Shown piece after piece: positions 60,702-64,000 of a stretch of 64,000 bases of DNA. The position numbers and the translations under genes were made by a program. Within the stretch, counting starts at the first letter, position 1. Each line of letters begins with the position of its first letter. The stretch comes from DASRAA01 sp963814165 (GTDB lineage Bacteria; Acidobacteriota; Terriglobia; Terriglobales; Acidobacteriaceae): the NCBI GenBank assembly GCA_963814165.1, contig CAWFBW010000008.1:533684-597683 (forward strand), given 5' to 3'. The notes beneath the pieces are model-generated. The model saw only the letters and a program-made list of their open reading frames with translations. It did not search any database and was not told where the DNA came from.

Positions 60702-63700
60702 CTACGAGCACCCGCTCGTGCTGCCGCAGCTCATGCAGCGGTAGCAGCTTCCGTTGCGGGTCATGATGGCTCCGCAGACGTGGCAGCTGGGGGCGTCGCC
60801 CATGTCGATCAGTTCTTTCAGGGCGTCGGCGGCGTGGATGTGTCCGGTGACGGTGCCGCCGGGAGTCTGGCCGTACAAGAAGGTTCATGCGTGCCAAAGG
60901 GGTCCCTCGACTCGCTTCGCTCGCTCGGGATGACACCCGTGGAAGCAGATCCCTCGGCTGCGCCTCGTGATGACAAATCGGAGGCGGATGACGATGCGCC
61001 GTAGCCGTTGTCATCCGGACCGGTGACGGGGGCGATGCCGCCCACGTACTTGGGACGGAGGCCGTCGAAGAGCGCCTGTTGCTGTCCGGTGAGGAAGCGC
61101 AACTGGAGCCAGCGGAAGATGTAGTCCATGATCGACTTGGCGTAGCCGATGTCGGGATTGTTGCTCCAGCCGCTGGGCTCGAAGCGGGTGTGCGCGAACT
61201 TCTCGCACAGCAGCTTCAAGCGGAACGCCGTGCTGCAAGGCGATGGAGGTGGCGCAGGCGAAGCTGTCCATCAGGCCGCTGACGGTGGAGCCTTCCTTGG
61301 CCATGGTGATGAACAACTCGCCGGGCATGCCGTTTTTGTAGAGGCCGACGGTGAGGTAGCCTTCGTGGCCTCCGACCTTGAACTTGTGGGTGATGGAGAG
61401 ACGCTCGTCGGGCAGACGATGACGCACGGCGCGCGGCGGCTCGGCGGACTCGTCGACGGGTTCCTCGATCCCACCTTGTGCGTCAACGCCGGACGAAGGA
61501 TTGGGCACCCGGTTTTCCGACTTGTGCGTGGCTGAGCCCATGGAGCTGAGAGGCTGCGCCTTCTTGGAGCCGTCGCGGTAGATGGCGACTGCCTTCAGGC
61601 CGAGCTTCCAGGCCGAGATGTAGGCTTCCATGATGTCGTCAACCGCGGCGTTCTCGGGCATGTTGATGGTCTTGGAGATTGCGCCCGAGATGAACGGCTG
61701 CGCGGCGGCCATCATGCGCAGGTGTCCGGTGTAGTGAATGGTGCGCGTGCCCTTGGTCGGCTTGAAGGAGCAGTCGAAGACCGCCAGGTGCTCGTCTTTG
61801 ACGGCGGGCGCGCCTTCGATGGTTCCGGTGGCGTCGATGTAGCTGACGATGGCGTTGGTCTGGTCGCTGGAGTAGCCGAGTTTGAACAGCGCCGCCGGCA
61901 CGGTGTTGTTGACGATCTTGATCATGCCGCCGCCAACCAGCTTCTTGTACTTCACCAGCGCGAGGTCGGGCTCGATGCCGGTGGTGTCGCAGTCCATCAT
62001 GAAGCCGATGGTGCCGGTGGGCGCGAGCACGGTGACCTGCGCGTTGCGGTATCCGAACTTCTCGCCGTGGGCGAGAGCTTCGTCCCAGGTGGCGGCGCTG
62101 GCCGCGTAGAGCGCTGCGGGCACGTTGTTCTGGTTGATGTTGTTCACCGAGGCGCGGTGCATGCGGATGACGTCGAGGAACGGCTCGCGGTTGACGTACC
62201 AGCCGGGGCAGGCTCCGCCGGTGATTTCGACGGTGTGCGTGAGCGGCGTGGCCGGCTCGAGCGGCGGGCAGAGCTCGGCGATCTTCGACGACTGCAAGTA
62301 CGCCTCGCCGCACATGATGGCGGTGACGCAGGCAGCGTAGTCGCGTCCGGCGTCGGAGTCGTAGGGCAGGCCCGAGGCCATGAGCAGCGCGCCCAGGTTG
62401 GCGTAGCCGAGGCCCAGCGGACGGTAGTCGTGCGAGTTGCGCGAGATGGCTTCGGTCGGGATAGCCGGAGTTGTCCACCAGGATTTCCTGCGCGGTGATG
62501 ATGATGGCGCAGGCGTGGCGGTAGGCTTCGACGTCGAAGGTTCCGTTGGGCGCGAACTTCATCAGGTTCAGCGACGCCAGGTTGCAGGCGGAGTCGTCGA
62601 GGAACATGTACTCGCTGCAAGGATTGCTGGCGTTGATGCGCGCCGTGTTCTTCGAGGTGTGCCAGCGATTGGTGGTGGTGTCGTACTGCATGCCGGGATC
62701 GCCGCAGTGCCAGGTGGCGTCGGAGATCTTGCGCAGCAGGTCGCGGGCCTTGAAGGTCTGGACGGGGCGTCCGTCTTTCACGGCCTTGGTGCTGAATTCG
62801 CTGTCGCGCACGACGGCGTACATGAAGTCGTCGGTCACGCGCACGGAGTTGTTGGCGTTCTGGAAGAAGACCGACGCGTAGGCTTCGGAGTCGGGGCCGG
62901 AGCCGTCGTATCCGTGCTCGACCAGCGCCCAGGCTTTGGCTTCTTCTTTCTGCTTGCACTCGACGAACTCGACGATGTCAGGGTGGTCAACGTTGAGGAT
63001 GACCATCTTGGCGGCGCGGCGGGTCTTGCCTCCGGACTTGATGACGCCGGCGAAGGCGTCGAAGCCCTTCATGAAGCTGAGCGGGCCGGAGGCGGTTCCG
63101 CCGCCGGAGAGGGATTCGGTGGAGGAGCGCAGCGGCGAGAGGTTGGTGCCGGTGCCCGAGCCCCACTTGAAGAGCATGCCCTCGGTCTTGGCCAGCGTCA
63201 GGATGCTGTCGAGCGAATCGTAGCACCGAGTTGATGAAGCAGGCGGAGCACTGCGGCTTGGTGTAGCCGACCGCGCTGAATTCGACCTTCTGCTCGGCGG
63301 CGTTCCAGTGCCAGTTCTGGGCCTGGGAGTCGGGCTCGATGCGGTCGCAGCCGACGTTGAACCATACCGGCGAGTTGAAGGCGGCCTTCTGCTGCAGGAG
63401 CAGATGCGCGAGCTCGTCGTGGAAGATGGAGGCGTCGTCGGCGGTCTTGAAGTATCCGCCCTTGATACCCCAGTCGCGGATGGTCTCGGCCACGCGCGAG
63501 ACGAGCTGGCGGACGCCGGTTTCGCGCTCGGGCGTGTCCATGGTGCCGTGCAGGTACTTGCTGGCCACGATGTTGGTGGCGGTCATCGACCAGTCTTTGG
63601 GCGTCTCGACGTCCTTCTGCTCGAAGATCACGCCGCCCTGGGCGTCGGTGATCTGGGCGAGGCGGAGTTCCCACTCGATCTCGTCATAGGGCGAGACGCC

Positions 63701-63816
63701 GGCCTTGGTGAAATAGCGTTGGAAAGAGAGTCCCACTGCTGCCTTCTTCTTATTAGATGCTGCGGGGTGCTGGTTGCCGCTGCTGCGGTCGTGGTCTTGT
63801 CGGTAATTTCCGCCAT
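60702..63816 (-). CDS. nrdJ: Adenosylcobalamin-dependent (class II) ribonucleoside-diphosphate reductase, frameshifted
   Basis: Reduces ribonucleotides to deoxyribonucleotides using vitamin B12. ATG at 63816 with AGGAG seven bases upstream (MAEITDKTTT). After a frame change the conserved body follows: FQRYFTKAGVSPYDEIEWEL, FNSPVWFNVG, CSACFINSV, FKWGSGTGTNLSPLRSS, NPCSEYMFLDDSACNLASLN, VLAPTGTIGFMMDCDTTGIE, then the C-terminal zinc ribbon PSCHVCGAIMTRNGSCYRCM ending SCGSTSGCS. About 1,035 residues when repaired. Indels near 63770, 63222, 62463, 61220 and 60895; one is in a C run. An essential gene with this many shifts points to sequence error. A dispersed repeat sits in the linker before the zinc ribbon. 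Confidence 0.88.
60880..60985. repeat. Dispersed repeat inserted in the nrdJ linker coding region
   Basis: Contains TCGCTCGGGATGACA, nearly the same as TCGCTCAGGATGACA in the repeat cluster at 60544-60612, and a second TGATGACAAATC. Read with nrdJ it encodes the peptide GVIPSERSESRDPFGTHE, an arrangement familiar from repeat-derived coding in Acidobacteria. It lies between the catalytic domain and the zinc ribbon, where insertion is tolerated. Confidence 0.6.
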
Positions 63817-64000
63817 TGGACTGCTCCTGAATGAATTCTGTGCGGGACTGGGTCCCGTCTCAACTTTTGGGCCTGATGTACTGCTGTGTACTCGCCGCCC
63901 GATGCGGTCGCCGCAATGTACTGCCGGCATGCGCACAACGTTCGTGGCACGCTGAGCCAGTTCGCTGCCTGGTTGGAAAGCGGCTGCCTGCGTTCGGACG
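63817..64000. other. Region upstream of nrdJ
   Basis: 184 bp to the window edge. No gene recognised. GATGTACTGCTGTGTACT and AATGTACTGCC share the core TGTACTG, possibly a regulatory repeat (63876-63925), but no NrdR box or cobalamin riboswitch element is visible. Confidence 0.35.

Overview
The window looks like chromosomal DNA of a soil bacterium, most likely an Acidobacteriota (Terriglobia-type). This is an inference from content: a PrsK/PrsR/exosortase locus fused to a Wzy-type exopolysaccharide (EPS) locus, a class II (B12-dependent) ribonucleotide reductase, a paralogous family opening with a 'GPKTEAGK' motif, and dispersed hairpin repeats of the kind common in that phylum. No rRNA, tRNA, CRISPR array, integrase or transposase was recognised.

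Layout. 1-5055 (minus strand): sigma-54 activator PrsR (cut by the window edge), histidine kinase PrsK, exosortase XrtA and a LuxR-family regulator. 5704-24787 (plus strand): the EPS locus, with a NusG-like antiterminator, a degenerate enhancer-binding protein, Wzz-like chain-length protein, ExeA-like ATPase, CpsD-like tyrosine kinase, priming sugar transferase, a WlbA/B/C-like trio for a 3-amino sugar, a secreted beta-helix protein, flippase, polymerase/ligase, three GT2 glycosyltransferases and a FemAB-like transferase. 25084-28338: a compact, tightly overlapping minus-strand operon (annealing-like protein, small protein, PD-(D/E)XK nuclease, unknown protein, HNH nuclease) facing a ribbon-helix-helix gene; it resembles a phage Red-type recombination module. 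29690-31903: a deacetylase-GT4 fusion.

31911-53303: an unexpected block of small-molecule enzymes: SDR, ATP-grasp ligase, aspartokinase, methyltransferase, O-acyltransferase, flavoprotein, MetY, MetA, cupin, an unknown duplicated Cys-rich protein, acyl-AMP ligase, two stand-alone carrier-protein/thioesterase didomains, a c-heme alpha/alpha-toroid lipoprotein, a class IV aminotransferase, a thiamine-diphosphate enzyme and an aldehyde dehydrogenase. There is no condensation domain. I read this as an undescribed amino-acid-derived metabolite cluster embedded between EPS genes. 53323-58750: another GT2, a second exosortase and a large secreted LamG/Ig-repeat protein with a 255-bp higher-order tandem repeat. 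59000-64000: gene fragments, a small membrane protein, dispersed repeats and nrdJ.

How it fits together: PrsK/PrsR and the atypical regulators would control synthesis of a surface polysaccharide and exosortase-sorted proteins; Wzz, ExeA-like ATPase, kinase, flippase and polymerase assemble it; the amino-sugar trio, deacetylase-GT, FemAB-like enzyme and O-acyltransferase decorate it. The metabolite block may feed a diffusible molecule or an amino-acid decoration.

Data caution: many otherwise well conserved genes, including nrdJ, carry single-base indels, several in G or C runs. This looks like long-read consensus error, so I treat these genes as probably intact in the organism.
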